Shown here one piece after another: positions 47,401 through 59,857 of a DNA stretch of 64,000 nt. Position 1 is the first letter of the stretch. Every line of letters starts with the position of its first letter. Under the pieces are notes generated by a model. It did no database searches and was not told where the DNA came from. It worked only from the letters and a program-made list of their open reading frames with translations. The translations under genes and the position numbers were made by a program. Source of the DNA: Desmodesmus armatus. Its lineage: Eukaryota; Chlorophyta; Chlorophyceae; Sphaeropleales; Scenedesmaceae. The stretch spans positions 806,001-870,000 of the forward strand of contig VIIQ02000010.1 in NCBI GenBank assembly GCA_007449985.2. The letters are read 5' to 3'.

Positions 47401-48178
47401 TCGCACTGACCCCACAACCAGCAGTGTTGCATAGTGGTGAGACAACGCTGCAGGTGCTGCCAGTCACCCGAAATGCTGTTTGAACCGTGCAGCACTGGCA
47501 GAGTACGGACAGAGACACAGTGTCGCAGTATCCCCAAAAAGTCCTGCTTGTTGCTGCCCTGCTGTCCATACCAATGGCTTGGTGGTGAATGTCGCCGTCA
47601 AGCTCAGACCACATTAGCCCCCAACCGGCAGCTGAGTGACCTGACACAACCAATCAGCGCCTTGCGCAATTACTTTGAACACGCTTAATTGTGTCAAGGT
47701 ACTCACTGATCTGAGAACATAACACTAGGCTTAACAGCAAGCGGGCTCCACCTCCTCACCCTACTTGCTCCAGCAGCACTCCAGCTGCAAGGAAGCCCAG
47801 CACAGGCGATACCTTGAGCCACTTGCAAGCAGGCACAACCAGCACTGTCGCTGTCAGAAACGTCAGGAAGTCATACCCCAGGGGTATGATCCCAGTGGCT
47901 GTCAGAGTGCCTGCAATGGCCTTGCCAACAACGGATCGCTGATGCCGCTGCTGGCTGGGGCTTTGCTGCTGCAGACTGCTGGTCCTGCTGGTGGGGCATC
48001 CTGGGGCCCTCTGCTGCCTGCAGCCTGACTGTAAAGGTGTTGTGGCAAGCGCATCACACCGTAACTTGCTGAACCTGGGGAGGGTCGGACTATGCCTGTG
48101 GACCTTGGCTATGCTACTACTGTTTCTGGTGGAGAGGCCTGATTGCGCCCCTGCCACGGGCCCACGACAAATATGCAT
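41482..48178 (-). CDS. KEA3: KEA3-type K+/H+ antiporter (CPA2/KefC family) with RCK domain
   Basis: KEA3 exchanges K+ for H+ across the thylakoid membrane and tunes proton motive force in fluctuating light. Exon 1 (48178 to about 47762) has a Ser/Arg/Gln-rich leader, then GYDFLTFLTATVLVVPACKW and SPVLGFLAAGVLLEQVG. Next come ELGVLFLLYEQGLELSLDRL (about 47100), KYAFGMGSLQVIITTLLFTA (about 46650), ALSMSSSAFVLQLLSERGES (about 46200), DIAIVPFLVLLPLIES, LGLSDTLGAFVAGVLLAETS (about 44980), GLLIGLFFLSVGGSLNMEVL (about 44400) and GFMLAQGGEFAFVLLSLA (about 43950). The nucleotide-binding RCK domain follows (IVILGFGPQGQMVANMLSSP; VQYGDGARSDVLKAAG; 43031-42511). The C-terminal exon (about 42143-41482) continues the family (REAGADQTCVVNSEAGLNLG). 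It then adds about 150 residues of Ser/Lys/Ala-rich extension not typical of KEA3. Two exons have partial copies in introns. Plastid location rests on family and leader composition. Confidence 0.92.
43370..43640 (-). repeat. Duplicated KEA exon start (LKLLPEELNQILIIT)
   Basis: The working segment at 43370-43418 is repeated at about 43513-43563, with the LKLLPEELNQILIIT reading frame intact. The flanking intron (gatagtgacagcaggagggt-like) is repeated too. The copy lies upstream of the true exon on the coding strand and is followed by non-homologous residues. Confidence 0.9.
44612..44945 (-). repeat. ~165-bp tandem duplication at KEA exon/intron border
   Basis: Blocks 44612-44785 and 44786-44941 share gaatgcatt, a gtcatgtgtca-type segment, ccggcctgcggtc and cacctgtgtcctgaagcttg. 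The last block is the exon end (AETSFRTQ) with its donor. The copy nearer 44760 is a stranded exon fragment with its own donor. Confidence 0.85.
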
Positions 48179-48401
48179 TCAGTACGAGGATAGTGAGCAG
48201 ATTTTCGAGTCAGAGCCCGGGCATTGCCAGCCTGGTGGTCGTGGCACACAAGCGAGTTTCGTTTGCCCTGACGTGGGCTCTATGCGTCTTCGTCCACACA
48301 CAATACACGGCTCTGCTCAATCAGCCACATGGAGCACGTGTCGAAAGAGATAACCATAGTCACAGGGTCTAAGATCAAGTTGTGGTTGTTATCCGGTCTA
48401 T

Positions 48402-50591
48402 ATGGCGTACGCTCTGCGCTCTTGCCTGTTTATGAAGACAGAGTGCATTCACAGAAAATCACTCAGTGTCGAGGAGCGTCAGACACGAGTGTAGCAGCAG
48501 CACAACCAGTTGCACCGGATCAAGTCCAACACCCTTGTGCCTTCGAAGTCTCTGTGGAGTCTGTGACCCCCAATATGCTACACCCACCGGCAAACAACCC
48601 GTTTCAGCTTGCAGCAGGGAGCCACCACAATGAGTGTCAGGCTTGCTGAAGCCTTGCAGAACTGCAGCTGGCAGGTTGTTCATCATCACCACTTTGCCAA
48701 CATGATGCATGTGCTTCTGTGCTGTCAAACTGCCCCTGAGACGTTCTGTGTGGTGGTGTTTGAGTTTGGCTACACGCCCATGCCGTGCTCTCCCTTCTAT
48801 TCCACCCACCGCGCTTTCAATGCAGCCCCTGCCTTCAGTCACTAAGCGCTGCAGAAGCTCCCTTTACCACATTACTGCATTTGATTTTTCAAGCTGTTCT
48901 TGACAGCTGCCAGAACATGTACACTACATGCACTCTGGCCTCGTTACTGGCCAGTGCCACACCACTCAGGAAACAGCACCACTGAGCATGGCCTCAACAG
49001 ACCGCCCTGTTACCACCTGCAGTCATCGCAGAAAGGGTGGAAGCATTGCAGTCTGCCGAAATATCGGAGGATCATGCCAACTGGACTGTGTAGTGCGCTT
49101 TTTCCCGCCAATTGCACAAACTGCACAAAGGATGGCGTACGCTCTGCGCTCTTGCCTGTTTATGAAGACAGAGTGCATTCACAGAAAATCACTCAGTGTC
49201 GAGGAGCGTCAGACACGAGTGTAGCAGCAGCACAACCAGTTGCACCGGATCAAGTCCAACACCCTTGTGCCTTCGAAGTCTCTGTGGAGTCTGTGACCCC
49301 CAATATGCTACACCCACCGGCAAACAACCCGTTTCAGCTTGCAGCAGGGAGCCACCACAATGAGTGTCAGGCTTGCTGAAGCCTTGCAGAACTGCAGCTG
49401 GCAGGTTGTTCATCATCACCACTTTGCCAACATGATGCATGTGCTTCTGTGCTGTCAAACTGCCCCTGAGACGTTCTGTGTGGTGGTGTTTGAGTTTGGC
49501 TACACGCCCATGCCGTGCTCTCCCTTCTATTCCACCCACCGCGCTTTCAATGCAGCCCCTGCCTTCAGTCACTAAGCGCTGCAGAAGCTCCCTTTACCAC
49601 ATTACTGCATTTGATTTTTCAAGCTGTTCTTGACAGCTGCCAGAACATGTACACTACATGCACTCTGGCCTCGTTACTGGCCAGTGCCACACCACTCAGG
49701 AAACAGCACCACTGAGCATGGCCTCAACAGACCGCCCTGTTACCACCTGCAGTCATCGCAGAAAGGGTGGAAGCATTGCAGTCTGCCGAAATATCGGAGG
49801 ATCATGCCAACTGGACTGTGTAGTGCGCTTTTTCCCGCCAATTGCACAAACTGCACAAAGGATGGCGTACGCTCTGCGCTCTTGCCTGTTTATGAAGACA
49901 GAGTGCATTCACAGAAAATCACTCAGTGTCGAGGAGCGTCAGACACGAGTGTAGCAGCAGCACAACCAGTTGCACCGGATCAAGTCCAACACCCTTGTGC
50001 CTTCGAAGTCTCTGTGGAGTCTGTGACCCCCAATATGCTACACCCACCGGCAAACAACCCGTTTCAGCTTGCAGCAGGGAGCCACCACAATGAGTGTCAG
50101 GCTTGCTGAAGCCTTGCAGAACTGCAGCTGGCAGGTTGTTCATCATCACCACTTTGCCAACATGATGCATGTGCTTCTGTGCTGTCAAACTGCCCCTGAG
50201 ACGTTCTGTGTGGTGGTGTTTGAGTTTGGCTACACGCCCATGCCGTGCTCTCCCTTCTATTCCACCCACCGCGCTTTCAATGCAGCCCCTGCCTTCAGTC
50301 ACTAAGCGCTGCAGAAGCTCCCTTTACCACATTACTGCATTTGATTTTTCAAGCTGTTCTTGACAGCTGCCAGAACATGTACACTACATGCACTCTGGCC
50401 TCGTTACTGGCCAGTGCCACACCACTCAGGAAACAGCACCACTGAGCATGGCCTCAACAGACCGCCCTGTTACCACCTGCAGTCATCGCAGAAAGGGTGG
50501 AAGCATTGCAGTCTGCCGAAATATCGGAGGATCATGCCAACTGGACTGTGTAGTGCGCTTTTTCCCGCCAATTGCACAAACTGCACAAAGG
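48402..50591. repeat. Three head-to-tail 730-bp units
   Basis: Units 48402-49131, 49132-49861 and 49862-50591 are exactly 730 bp each and look identical throughout, including all six-frame open frames. Each starts atggcgtacgctctgcgc and ends caaactgcacaaagg. Open frames of up to 159 codons (plus) and 127 codons (minus) exist per unit, but I recognise neither and the composition does not argue for coding. The array starts about 220 bp upstream of the KEA start codon. Confidence 0.95.
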
Positions 50592-51868
50592 AAGTGAGCG
50601 TATCCGATGTCACACATCTAGTGCCCTGTCACACTTCTCTGCAGCTGCTCAAACCGCATGATGGATGGTGCATGGAAGCGTCAACAGTGATTGACTGCAT
50701 GCAACCTGCCAGCAAGCCAGCCTCAGCCAGCTGCCCCCGACTGATACACACAGCACAAACTACTAGCTGCATCGCTGGTGGCAAACCATACCAAGGAAAG
50801 CAGCAACACCTCTCACCCCTGCAAGCACACACACACACCTGCGCAAACCAGATGATCCACCGTTCTGCAGCAAACACGACCTGCTGCAGCCATCACACAC
50901 TGTGCTGAATACATCCAAGCTGCACTAAACGGACTTTCCGACGCGTCTGGTTGGACCGCATTGCGGCGATCGCACAGCACAGACTGTGACAGTCAGCAAG
51001 GCAGCAAGCACCCCGGCCTCATGCAGTATGAAACTTGTGGCAGCTGTCGCTCTTCTTCACCCAAACAAACAGAACAGCACAACTCAGCGGCTAACCAGGA
51101 AAGCAAGCCGAAGGTGCTACCGCTGGTCACTCGAAGATGCATGCAACAGCTTCACACACAAAATGCACGACTCAACACACCTGACCTGTATGCACACACG
51201 ACCTAGGTGCCTGGCTGTTCACAGATACACAACTGTGCTGCCTGTATACACAGCATTCTTCACCCGAAAGCACACCGGCCAGCAAAACACAGCCGCCCAC
51301 ACCACTACATGCAGTGCAGCAAGCAAACTCACGCATGCAGGGTGCAAGGCCCTCACCAGCTGTGCGTGATGGCCACTCAGCCCCTACAAGCTGCACCCCA
51401 GTGCTCTGCCCATTCCCTACTCAGCAGTAACACCATGGTCACTTGACAGAGGACAGAGGAAAGCATCGAGCAACTACAACACCCCTTACCACACCCGCGC
51501 CCCTTGATTGCCCCTACCACCACCACCCCACTCACGCAAAACCCCACCGGTGCTGCTACCAGCACCACAAGCCTGCAGGAAATGCAGGGAATAAGAAAGC
51601 AAGTGTGCCACCCCCCGACTACTCTACAGCACGTATGCACTCCACAGTTGGCGATACAACCACAACAGACACCAGTGTCAACAGGACAGCAGCAAGACCA
51701 GCCTGAAACACAAGCCAATCACCACTTGCCCGCAGTTTTCCCCGCAAGATGCAAGTGCGGGTCAGTTCCTAAAACACACACCACACAAACAAACACCCAG
51801 CCAGCACAACCGTGCCTCTAAGAAAGCACACAACAGCAGTTGCCCCGCACGACCCACAAACAGCAACC
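50592..51868. other. Intergenic, no gene supported
   Basis: Unique sequence between the 730-bp array and the 3' end of the carrier gene. I see no exon. Confidence 0.5.
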
Positions 51869-54800
51869 CTACTTCCACTGTGCGACGGGCAATGCTAGGG
51901 ACAAGCATGCCAGCCTGCCAGACCCTCCTGTGCTGCCCTGTGCCGCATGCTGCTGCCTGCTGCTTACATGAATTCGGCTGCTGCTGCTGCCAGCGCTGCC
52001 AGGTGTGTCCAGTGCCAGCACTGGCTGCACCTGCTGCTGCAAGTGCAGCTGCACCCGCTGCTGTTCGTGCCTGCTGCCGCTGTGCTTTGCTGACTGCGGC
52101 AGCTGTTCCTGCTCCTGTAGGCTCAAGGACTGCTGCTGCAGGGCTGCCTGCTGCTGGCGCTGTTGCAACACCTGCACACAAACGCACAAGACACAAACAG
52201 CATGAGCGATTAGCAACATAGCATTGGATGCTGCTCATGGAGCCTGCTTGTCAGCTGTGGGTCCCAGATGCAGCCGACCGTTGCAGTGCAGAGCACACTG
52301 AACGGCAGCCGTGTGCCTCTGAGCCTTGGGCGCTACCAACACAGGTTCAAGAGGCAGGTATAGCAGCAGCCGTGCTTCCTGTGTGTATGAACACAGCAGC
52401 GGTCCCTTCTGTTTGCACACAAGAGGCTTGCGCACAACTTGATGCAACCCACAGAATCCGCCATGCTGCATGCCCTACCCTGTGTTCCACCCTGGGAGCA
52501 GACCACAAACAGGAAAGCTCTGGCCCACTGCTCACCCCGCGCACGCACACTCCAGGCAGGTGATGGCTGACAGTCCTAATGTCGGTACATTTACTACTGC
52601 TGGTAACTCACCCTGCGGATGGCCTCGAAGAAGCAGAAGAAGACAGCGCTGTTGATGCCATTGCTCAGCGCACGAGGCCCAACGCCCCTGAAGAACGCCC
52701 GCATCCCATCCCCCTCCGCCAACACGCTCCGAGCAGCGCTGACAAGCGTCGGCCGTGAGCTCGCACTGCACATCATGCGCGTTTTGATCACGTCGAGCGG
52801 GGTAGTGGCTGCTGCTGCTGCAGCACCTGCTGACCCTCCCATGACCAGGTCTTCTAGAGTGGACGGCTGCCGGTTGTTGTTCAGGCTGGCGTGCGTGATG
52901 CGCATGGTTTCATACACGGCGAACTTCACAGCCATGTCAGGGACATCCTCCATGAGGGTGGGGACATAACCCTGAGCGATGATTAGCAGCAAACAAAACA
53001 GCACCAGATGAGAGAGCAGCAGTAATGATTGCAGACACATGCCTGATTGAGCTCGTATACAAGGGCGCCAGGAAACCCGGCTGTGTCTTGAGCGTGCCTG
53101 GGACGCCACTATGCGCAAGAAGCCGACAAACGGACGAGAGATCTGCAGGGGAAGAGAAAACTGCACCACAAAAGCCTGCACCAACATCTGCACTGTAGGT
53201 CTATAAGCGTGCAAGGCTCGGTGCATCAGTCGGTGCAGGCGTAAGCACCCAAGGTGTGTGGTACTGCGTGGTACTACAGCTAGCTAGGCGAAGAAAGTCC
53301 AAAGGTGCCAAGACTCACCGTGAACAGGCCGCGCGGCCCCGCTGCCTTGATAATGCTGCGCGCTGCTGCAACAACGTCAGGGTAGATGCCAGCTTGTACG
53401 CTGCGGATACACACAGCGATGGGCACCTTGACCACGCCGCTGCCGACAGCGGCAGCAGCACCTGACACAAACGCTATCTGGCCTGCGCACGGCAACAGCA
53501 CACGGCAGTGGAAAGCACTGTGAGCCCCAAGGTTGCTGCCTCTCAAGTGTGTGTGGTGCAAAAGACACAAGCAAGCCCTCAGCTTGGGGCAGTGACAGTC
53601 ATGATGATATGATTTGCGGCTGCACGTGAGTGCTTCACTGCCAATTTCCAGCGTGTACAGCAGGAGAAGACCCCCTTGCTGGTTCATGTGCTCTACATGA
53701 CACCGAGCGCTGATGCCAGAGAGTATAAACCTGAGTCAGCATCACCACACCAGTTTCATTATGGGGAAAGACGCCTAACACTCGGCGTGCTGGCACTGGT
53801 ACTTTGTGCTGATGTTCCCAACTGGTACACGTATACGAGGAGGATGCAGTCTAGACCCACACCATTGCTACGGCACCGTGCACTCACCATCCTTCCACTC
53901 TGTTTTCTCCCTCAAGAAGCGTTTGCTGGTGGAGTAGAAGGCAAAATAGGCACCAATGATTATGCCAGCCCCTGTTGCAGCACTGACAACACCCTTGTAC
54001 AAGCTGGCAACCTCAGCTAGGCTGCGCTGTAAGCCTGACGGGCCACCCAGCGGTGGCGCCTTCTGCCCGCTGCTGCTGCCTGCTGCTGCGCTGCTGCTGC
54101 TTGACGCTTTGCCTGCACCACAGAGACAGGAACAAGGAACAAGCAGGGCCCCAGGGTTGATCTATGTGTTGCACGCCAGGCTGGCGACTGTCCCCCCCCC
54201 CCTTCCTCTCTCGATTCAGCTGCTGTTGGGGCTGCTGCCACCGTGCATGCAGCACGCCCCAGCTTCCACTTCACGTAAGCACACCACCATTTGGACGCCT
54301 ACACGAATGTCGACGGGCCCCAACCTGTTTGCCCCCCCCCCCCACACACACACACACACGCACACACCCTTTGAACCGCACCTGACAAGCCTCCTGCCTG
54401 CATCCGCACTTTCATCGTGTCCAGCGGGTGTATCGTCGACTGGCTGGCTGCACGTGCCATTGCTCCTGCTACCACATCGTGCGCTGGCTTGTCGGCGCCG
54501 CTGCTGCTAGGGGGTGGCGGGCTGGAGCCTCCCGAACTGGACACTCCTGCATCAGGTGCCTTGCCCGGCCGAGCAGGGGCACTCTGCGAACAGAAAACAC
54601 AAACCAACAGCACTTGAGCATGGCAACACACGCAATGAAGGTATCCTGGCAGCCAGAGTGTATCAGGGCTGACTGGGGACGTTACCGGGCCAGTCCAGCA
54701 GTAAGGTACGTAAGCATGCTTGCAGCCGGGTTCAGTGTGATGACAAGGATATACAACTGGGCCTCAGATAGCCAGGACGGCTGGAGAACGGCTGTTGAGG

Positions 54801-54971
54801 AAGTAACTCCGAACGATCACAGTAGCGCCAAGCCAATACCAATCCCTACGTGTGGGCATATGTCTCATTTATGTCGTATGACACAAGAGTTTCACCATCT
54901 CTGGCGCCAATACACATCGGCTAGCACACTGGACACTGCTGATCTCTTGCTGTAAGCCCACACACCTGCAT
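51869..54971 (-). CDS. Mitochondrial/plastid carrier, S-adenosylmethionine-carrier-like (SLC25A26 type)
   Basis: Member of the mitochondrial carrier family. The closest match by eye is the SAM carrier, which imports S-adenosylmethionine in exchange for S-adenosylhomocysteine. Repeat 1 has HPLDTMKVRMQ (about 54420). Exon 3 gives YKGVVSAATGAGIIIGAYFA (about 53980). Repeat 2 has FVSGAAAAVGSGVVKVPIAV (about 53460). RGLFT joins GYVPTLMEDVPDMAVKFAVY (about 52970). Repeat 3 has TTPLDVIKTRMM (about 52790) and RAFFRGVGPRALSNGINSAV. The last exon (about 52172-51869) is a Gln-rich tail unusual for carriers. Repeat 2 lacks the charged P-x-[DE]-x-x-[KR] residues. The start is a guess: a two-codon exon (ATG CAG, 54971-54966, donor GTGTGT) fits in phase to the exon at 54583. 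Substrate and organelle are inferred only. Confidence 0.8.
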
Positions 54972-55259
54972 ACTGCTGCTCCCCCAGGCGCTCCAATCAG
55001 CTTAAGTCTTGACAAAAAAGCACAGAGGTGAGGCTGTGTAGCTGAACTGCGCGTTTCCTGCTTTCCTGAGCTGGCTGGTGTGCACGCAAAGCACTTTGAT
55101 CACGACGAAGTATGCTGGAAGTCAAGAATGGATAACGCTCTTGTCCTGGCCTGGCCCACGAGCCAGCTGCAGGCTGGCAGGGAGGGTGGGTGAGAACGGC
55201 TGACTAAACTTTGACTCGTAGCTATGTGGTTTGCTTGATTCTCGAACACAACTCAGATT

Positions 55260-55264
55260 TTACA
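55260..55264 (-). terminator. Probable TGTAA poly(A) signal for RRS1
   Basis: TTACA on the plus strand is TGTAA on the RRS1 strand, about 8 nt after its stop codon. Confidence 0.4.
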
Positions 55265-55271
55265 CCACAAA

Positions 55272-58174
55272 CTACTTCCCACGCTTGCCTCCCTTCTTGC
55301 TGACGCCGCCACGGGCCTTCAACTTGCCACCACCTGGCCCCCCTGCCGCCGCACCCCCCTTGCCCTTCCCTCCATCCCTCCCTCCCTTGCCACCGCCTCT
55401 GCCCCCCTTGCCCTTCCCACCCGGCTGCTGCTGCTGCCTGCCTTTCCCACCCTTCCCGCCCTTCCCACCCTTGCCGCCGCCGCCGCTGCTGCCCTCCCCA
55501 GCTGCCTGCTTGGCTGAGTACCGCTGCTGCCGAGCCTCTGCTTCAAACTTCCCAATGGCCTTATTGATGTCGAGGACATCATCAGCCTTGGTGCGCAGCA
55601 GCTTGTCCGCTGTTTTGCTCATCAGCGCCCTGTCTGACGCTGCGTCTGTCACCCCTGAAAACTTGCGGCGCTTGCCCGGCAGCTTCCGCTCGCCCTCCTT
55701 CTCCCCCGGCAGCCGCTTGTCAAACTTGCCCATGCTGGCAGTCGACACGCCGGACAGCCACGACATGGTCTTGATCTGCACAGCAACAGGCACATGGGAG
55801 ATGCAAGTATACTCAACATGTCAACACTTTCCTGGCGGCTTCAGTATCATGTGACACCTGTGTTTGCAGGAAACACACCCTAAATAAATTTCCATCGCAA
55901 CATCATTCAGCCTGGTAACCGAACTCTTCCTGCAGCCTCTCTGGCGACCAGAATCCAGCACCATGGCGGCTTTCACACGCAAAGCCAGCCACCCAGCCAG
56001 CCAGCAGGACGGCAGGCAGGCAGAGGTATAAATCGCAGCTGCAAACCCAGCGCCGTGGTCCCTTGGCATGTACCCGCGCACGCCCACGCATGATGGGAGT
56101 ACATGCCGCACGCACTTGGTATCTGCGCTTTCGCATCAGACCCTACCTCTGCTGACCTCAGCTTCCTGACCCCATCTCATACACCACAACCACGATGCAC
56201 CCCTGCCACGCACGCACGCAGACATATCCCATACAATGCAACAGGGTTCAACACGCCACTCTGTATCTCGGCTTCTGCCCTAGCCCAGCTTCTGCCAGCC
56301 AGAATGACCAACGATTCAAAAAGAAAGACAATGCGCACCTCATCCCGCAGCTCCTTGCGTTTCGTGGGTTTGGCCTTGCCCTTGTTAGGCAGTGCCGCCG
56401 CCAGCCGCAGCGTGGCTGGCACTGCTGTCGTGCCTGCCTCCTTGACTGCCTGCTTCACGTTGGCCAGCTGCTGCTTCTGCTGGTGCTTGACGCGATCACG
56501 CTTCTCTTGGCGCAGAATCGTGAAGGGGTCCTCGCCAGGCTGCAAGGGGTAAACAAGGGAGCAAGGAGAGGGAGGGAAAAGAGGGACAGGGGAGGTTTTC
56601 ATGGAGCAGTGTACGTTGTCACTCTTTGAAAGCATGGCGCCGGTGTTGCGCTGCAACGGAGGGGAGAGCTGGGGAGGCACGGGAGGGCAAAGGAGGAACC
56701 AGCAGCGAATGACAGGTGACATGGCCACTACTGGAAGCAACACAGACTGCTGGTCAAGATACAGGCCTGCTGGGGCCTCACAAGCAGATGTGGCGACCGT
56801 GAATTGAGTCGTAATGAGGGCAACACACACAGCTTGAATCAAACACAGCGAGGTCTGGAGCCAGGCAGGCAGCCAGGCACGCTGGCACGCAGGCTGGCAG
56901 GCAGACAGGCAGACAGGCAGTACATGTAAAACCACAGTTCAGGTAAAACCACACAAAAAAAACAGGCAGTACATGGTACAAGTACATGCAGGTGGGCAGC
57001 CTGGTATCAGCGCACCTGGTCGCCAGCGCGTGCCTCGATGACTGGCACATCTGCATCATCGTTGGCGCGCTTGTAGCCGTGTCGCCGCTTCCACTCCTTG
57101 GCCTCCTCGTCATACACCATCTTGCTGCGCTTGCGCTTGCGGATGCCCTTCTCCTGCAGGCAGGAATGCAGACACAGTACAGCGCAGCACAGCGGAGCAA
57201 CAGTGAAGCAATCGGCGAAGAAGCTTCTGCACCATCGCAGACCAGCACCTTCACACAGTGCGCACCACGGCTGCCGGATGGGGGCTGTTGCAGCACTGAA
57301 TAATTTGACATGACGATACTCATGCCTTGTGCCTGCTGCTGGACACACAGCGCTGACGCCTGAACATGACCCTACTCATGCTCTTGCTGCTGCTGCTGGC
57401 TGCTGCTGCTGCAACCACAACTGTGCTGTTGCACACTATACTGCGCTGCTGCTGCTGTCACAGTCCCCTGCCTGTGCTGTTCACAACACAGCTGTGCCTC
57501 CCAGATGCACACAACCTGTGCCCCCCCCCCTCCTCCCCCACCTGTGCAAACTTCTGCCACTTTGTCAGTGGCTTGGGCTTAGGTATGGGCTTCTCCCTAG
57601 GCAGCGCTGTGCTGGGTGGTGGCAGCTCTGCCAGCCTGCCACCCTGTACTGCCTCTCCGGGCAGTGCAAATAGCTGGGTGACTAATGCCTGTGTCATTGC
57701 TGTAGCAACCTCCAGGCACTTGGCGCTGCGGTTTAGTGGGGTGAAGTCCTCAGGGTTGAGGGGGCTGGGGTCGAAGGCACACAGGTTGCCGACATCCAAC
57801 TCGAGGTGACTCAACGCATCAGACCTGCAGCAGGGATGGTTTGTTGTGCAGCAGGCAGGTACTGTTTCCACAGATGCAAACAAACATGGAAGCTGGACGT
57901 TGTGGGTTGTGCTGTGGGGTTGTGCTGCTTGATGTGTATGAAAGCTCAAGCTATGCCGGTAATGACCGTCGTGGGTGGTGGGGTGGGGTCCAAGCTGGCC
58001 TTATACAGGCTGTGCAAAGACCATAGGTCTATAAAGAGGTATAAAGACTTTGAATTTGATATGCCTCTTGGAGCAGGCTATGCCATGCCTTCCTCACCCC
58101 TGAGAAATTCCAAGCTGCTCTGCAGTGACCTTCACTGGTACAGCTGCAGGAGCCGCAGCCTCTGCATCCGACAT
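55272..58174 (-). CDS. RRS1: Ribosome biogenesis regulator RRS1
   Basis: RRS1 is a nucleolar factor that with RPF2 brings the 5S RNP into the pre-60S ribosome. Exon 1 (58174-58098) encodes [20 protein letters not shown] and LGISQG, and joins in phase to 57824, which reads [20 protein letters not shown]. Then come [20 protein letters not shown] (about 57580), [20 protein letters not shown] with GYKRANDD (about 57150-57020), and [20 protein letters not shown] (about 56540). The last exon (about 55776-55272) has KRRKFSGV. It ends in a long Gly/Lys repeat tail ([10 protein letters not shown] type), which is longer than usual for RRS1 and resembles RNA-binding nucleolar tails. The core order LDVGNL / PREKP / [10 protein letters not shown] / GYKRANDD is diagnostic. 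The gene is divergent from TBCA, with 586 bp between start codons. Confidence 0.93.
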
Positions 58175-58258
58175 GCTGTGAAGCTCACTACGTCTGATGT
58201 GAGTGCCTCTGGCTGATTGGTTGCAGAGGACACACCCCACTTGACTGCTGGTGTGCTG

Positions 58259-58315
<57 letters not shown>

Positions 58316-58760
58316 GTGCTGCCGCTGTCGCCGGTACAAATTCGAGCCCTGATACACTTTCAGAGTTGATTAATGGTACGGACAAATAAACGCCTCAGAC
58401 CAGCTTGCTGCAAGGAGCTTGAGCACCTGTCACAGAACAATCACTACGACCTTGAATGTCCTTGAGAGGAGCACAGACAGAGTAGTCCCTCACTCTTGTC
58501 TTCAGCATTCTGCTTTTGCAAAGAAAGCTTTCTCTCCGTCCTCCAACTGTTATGACAGTTTTTGAGCTCCGGTCTGGTCCGGTAGGTGTCGGAGGAGCCC
58601 AATTCATTGCTTCCATCAACCCTTGGTGATTCAGTCATCGACAGTATTTGCAGGACACGTCAGATACAGGCACAGTAAATACTTCAGGCCGAACACTTGA
58701 TCAAGCAACTTTGATCAGCCCTCTCAACCACAGTCAGCCAAGCACACGCACGCACTGGCA
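58175..58760. promoter_or_regulatory. Divergent promoter region of RRS1 and TBCA
   Basis: A 586-bp region between two oppositely oriented start codons. It contains an uninterrupted (CTG)16 run at 58262-58309. I see no clear TATA box at either side. Confidence 0.4.
58262..58309. repeat. (CTG)16 microsatellite
   Basis: A pure CTG run in the RRS1/TBCA intergenic region, about 90 bp upstream of the RRS1 start codon. Confidence 0.9.
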
Positions 58761-59857
58761 ATGGCATCATCTGCAGAAATAGTCCGTAGTTTGAAGGTCA
58801 AGACTGGAACGCTCAACAGGATTCACAAGGAGTACAAGTACTACCAGCAGGAAGCAGAGAAGGAGCATGCACGCGTTGACGCCATGAAAGCAGCAGGAGC
58901 AGATGCACACGACCTAAAACAAGCGGTGAGGGGTGAATTGACGATGATTCAGTACAGCACGGGGGATGCACTGCCAGTCTGCCAGCAGTTGCATCCCTGC
59001 ACGAAACTGTGGTGCTGCATATTGCGCCATCGTCAAGCCAGGGGGTTGTGCTGCATGAATACCCTTGTGTCAGGGCAACAGCAGCTGTCCAGAACACTTC
59101 AGTTGTTGTTAAAGACTGGCACCTGAATGGGACTGCAGGAAAACGTGCTGGCTGAGTCATCCATGATGGTGCCAGACACACGGCAGCGCCTGGAAGCAGC
59201 ACTGGCAGACCTTCAGTCATACGTGGTGAGTCGTGCAGCAGCTGAGTGCTATCAGTAATGCAGCTGGGTGTTGTCAGCCTGCACCAGCAGGGGCATGGGG
59301 GCGTGTCTGCCAACAATTGGGGGCATCTTGTGTGCAAGAGCAGGCCGTGTCAGCCACAGACCGGTAGCATGATGCTGCAATTGCAGGGCCCAGACAGCCC
59401 TAAGCTGAACAGTACCCCGACAGGATGCTCGCTATCAGCCGGCATTGGCCATGCATTACATTGGTCATGCAACACACAATGTATGTTATGGCCCTTGTGT
59501 GTGGATTATGCCCTATGAGGCTAGTTTGGCTCCAGAAAGGGCGGTCAGGCGTGGCCCTGACCCAGTTTAGTAGTAGTAGTTATGATTTAGCCACAACACA
59601 ACGGCTGCTGCTCCTCAGCTGCAGCCTGCAGCAGTGACTGCAACCGCACACAGCCTGCTTGCTGAGGTTCCGATGGGCATGGTTGTCGGTGTTGGTGTCG
59701 GTGAGCAGGTTGACAGGAACTGAACAGCTGTGTGTATACACCTCTCTGCTGCGTTGTCTGTGGTTTGCAGGATGGCAACGCTCAAGATGCAACAGGTTCA
59801 GAAGAACTGACAGCCGCCCAAGAGGCCTTGGCTGCTGTGCAGGGGCTGTTGAATTGA
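58761..59857 (+). CDS. TBCA: Tubulin-folding cofactor A
   Basis: TBCA captures beta-tubulin released from the cytosolic chaperonin and passes it on for dimer assembly. Three phase-0 exons, 58761-58925, 59139-59225 and 59771-59857, give 112 residues, the normal length for the family. The protein is a three-helix bundle: KVKTGTLNRIHKEYKYYQQE, then AEKEHARVDAMKAAGADAHD, then SSMMVPDTRQRLEAALADLQ, which matches the conserved MxPDxxxRLxxAxxDL block. The last exon encodes DGNAQDATGSEELTAAQEAL and ends VQGLLN. Confidence 0.93.

Noticed and set aside
48459..50302. Repeated 127-codon (minus) and 159-codon (plus) open frames
   Set aside because: They recur only because the 730-bp unit is repeated. I see no family similarity or coding bias.
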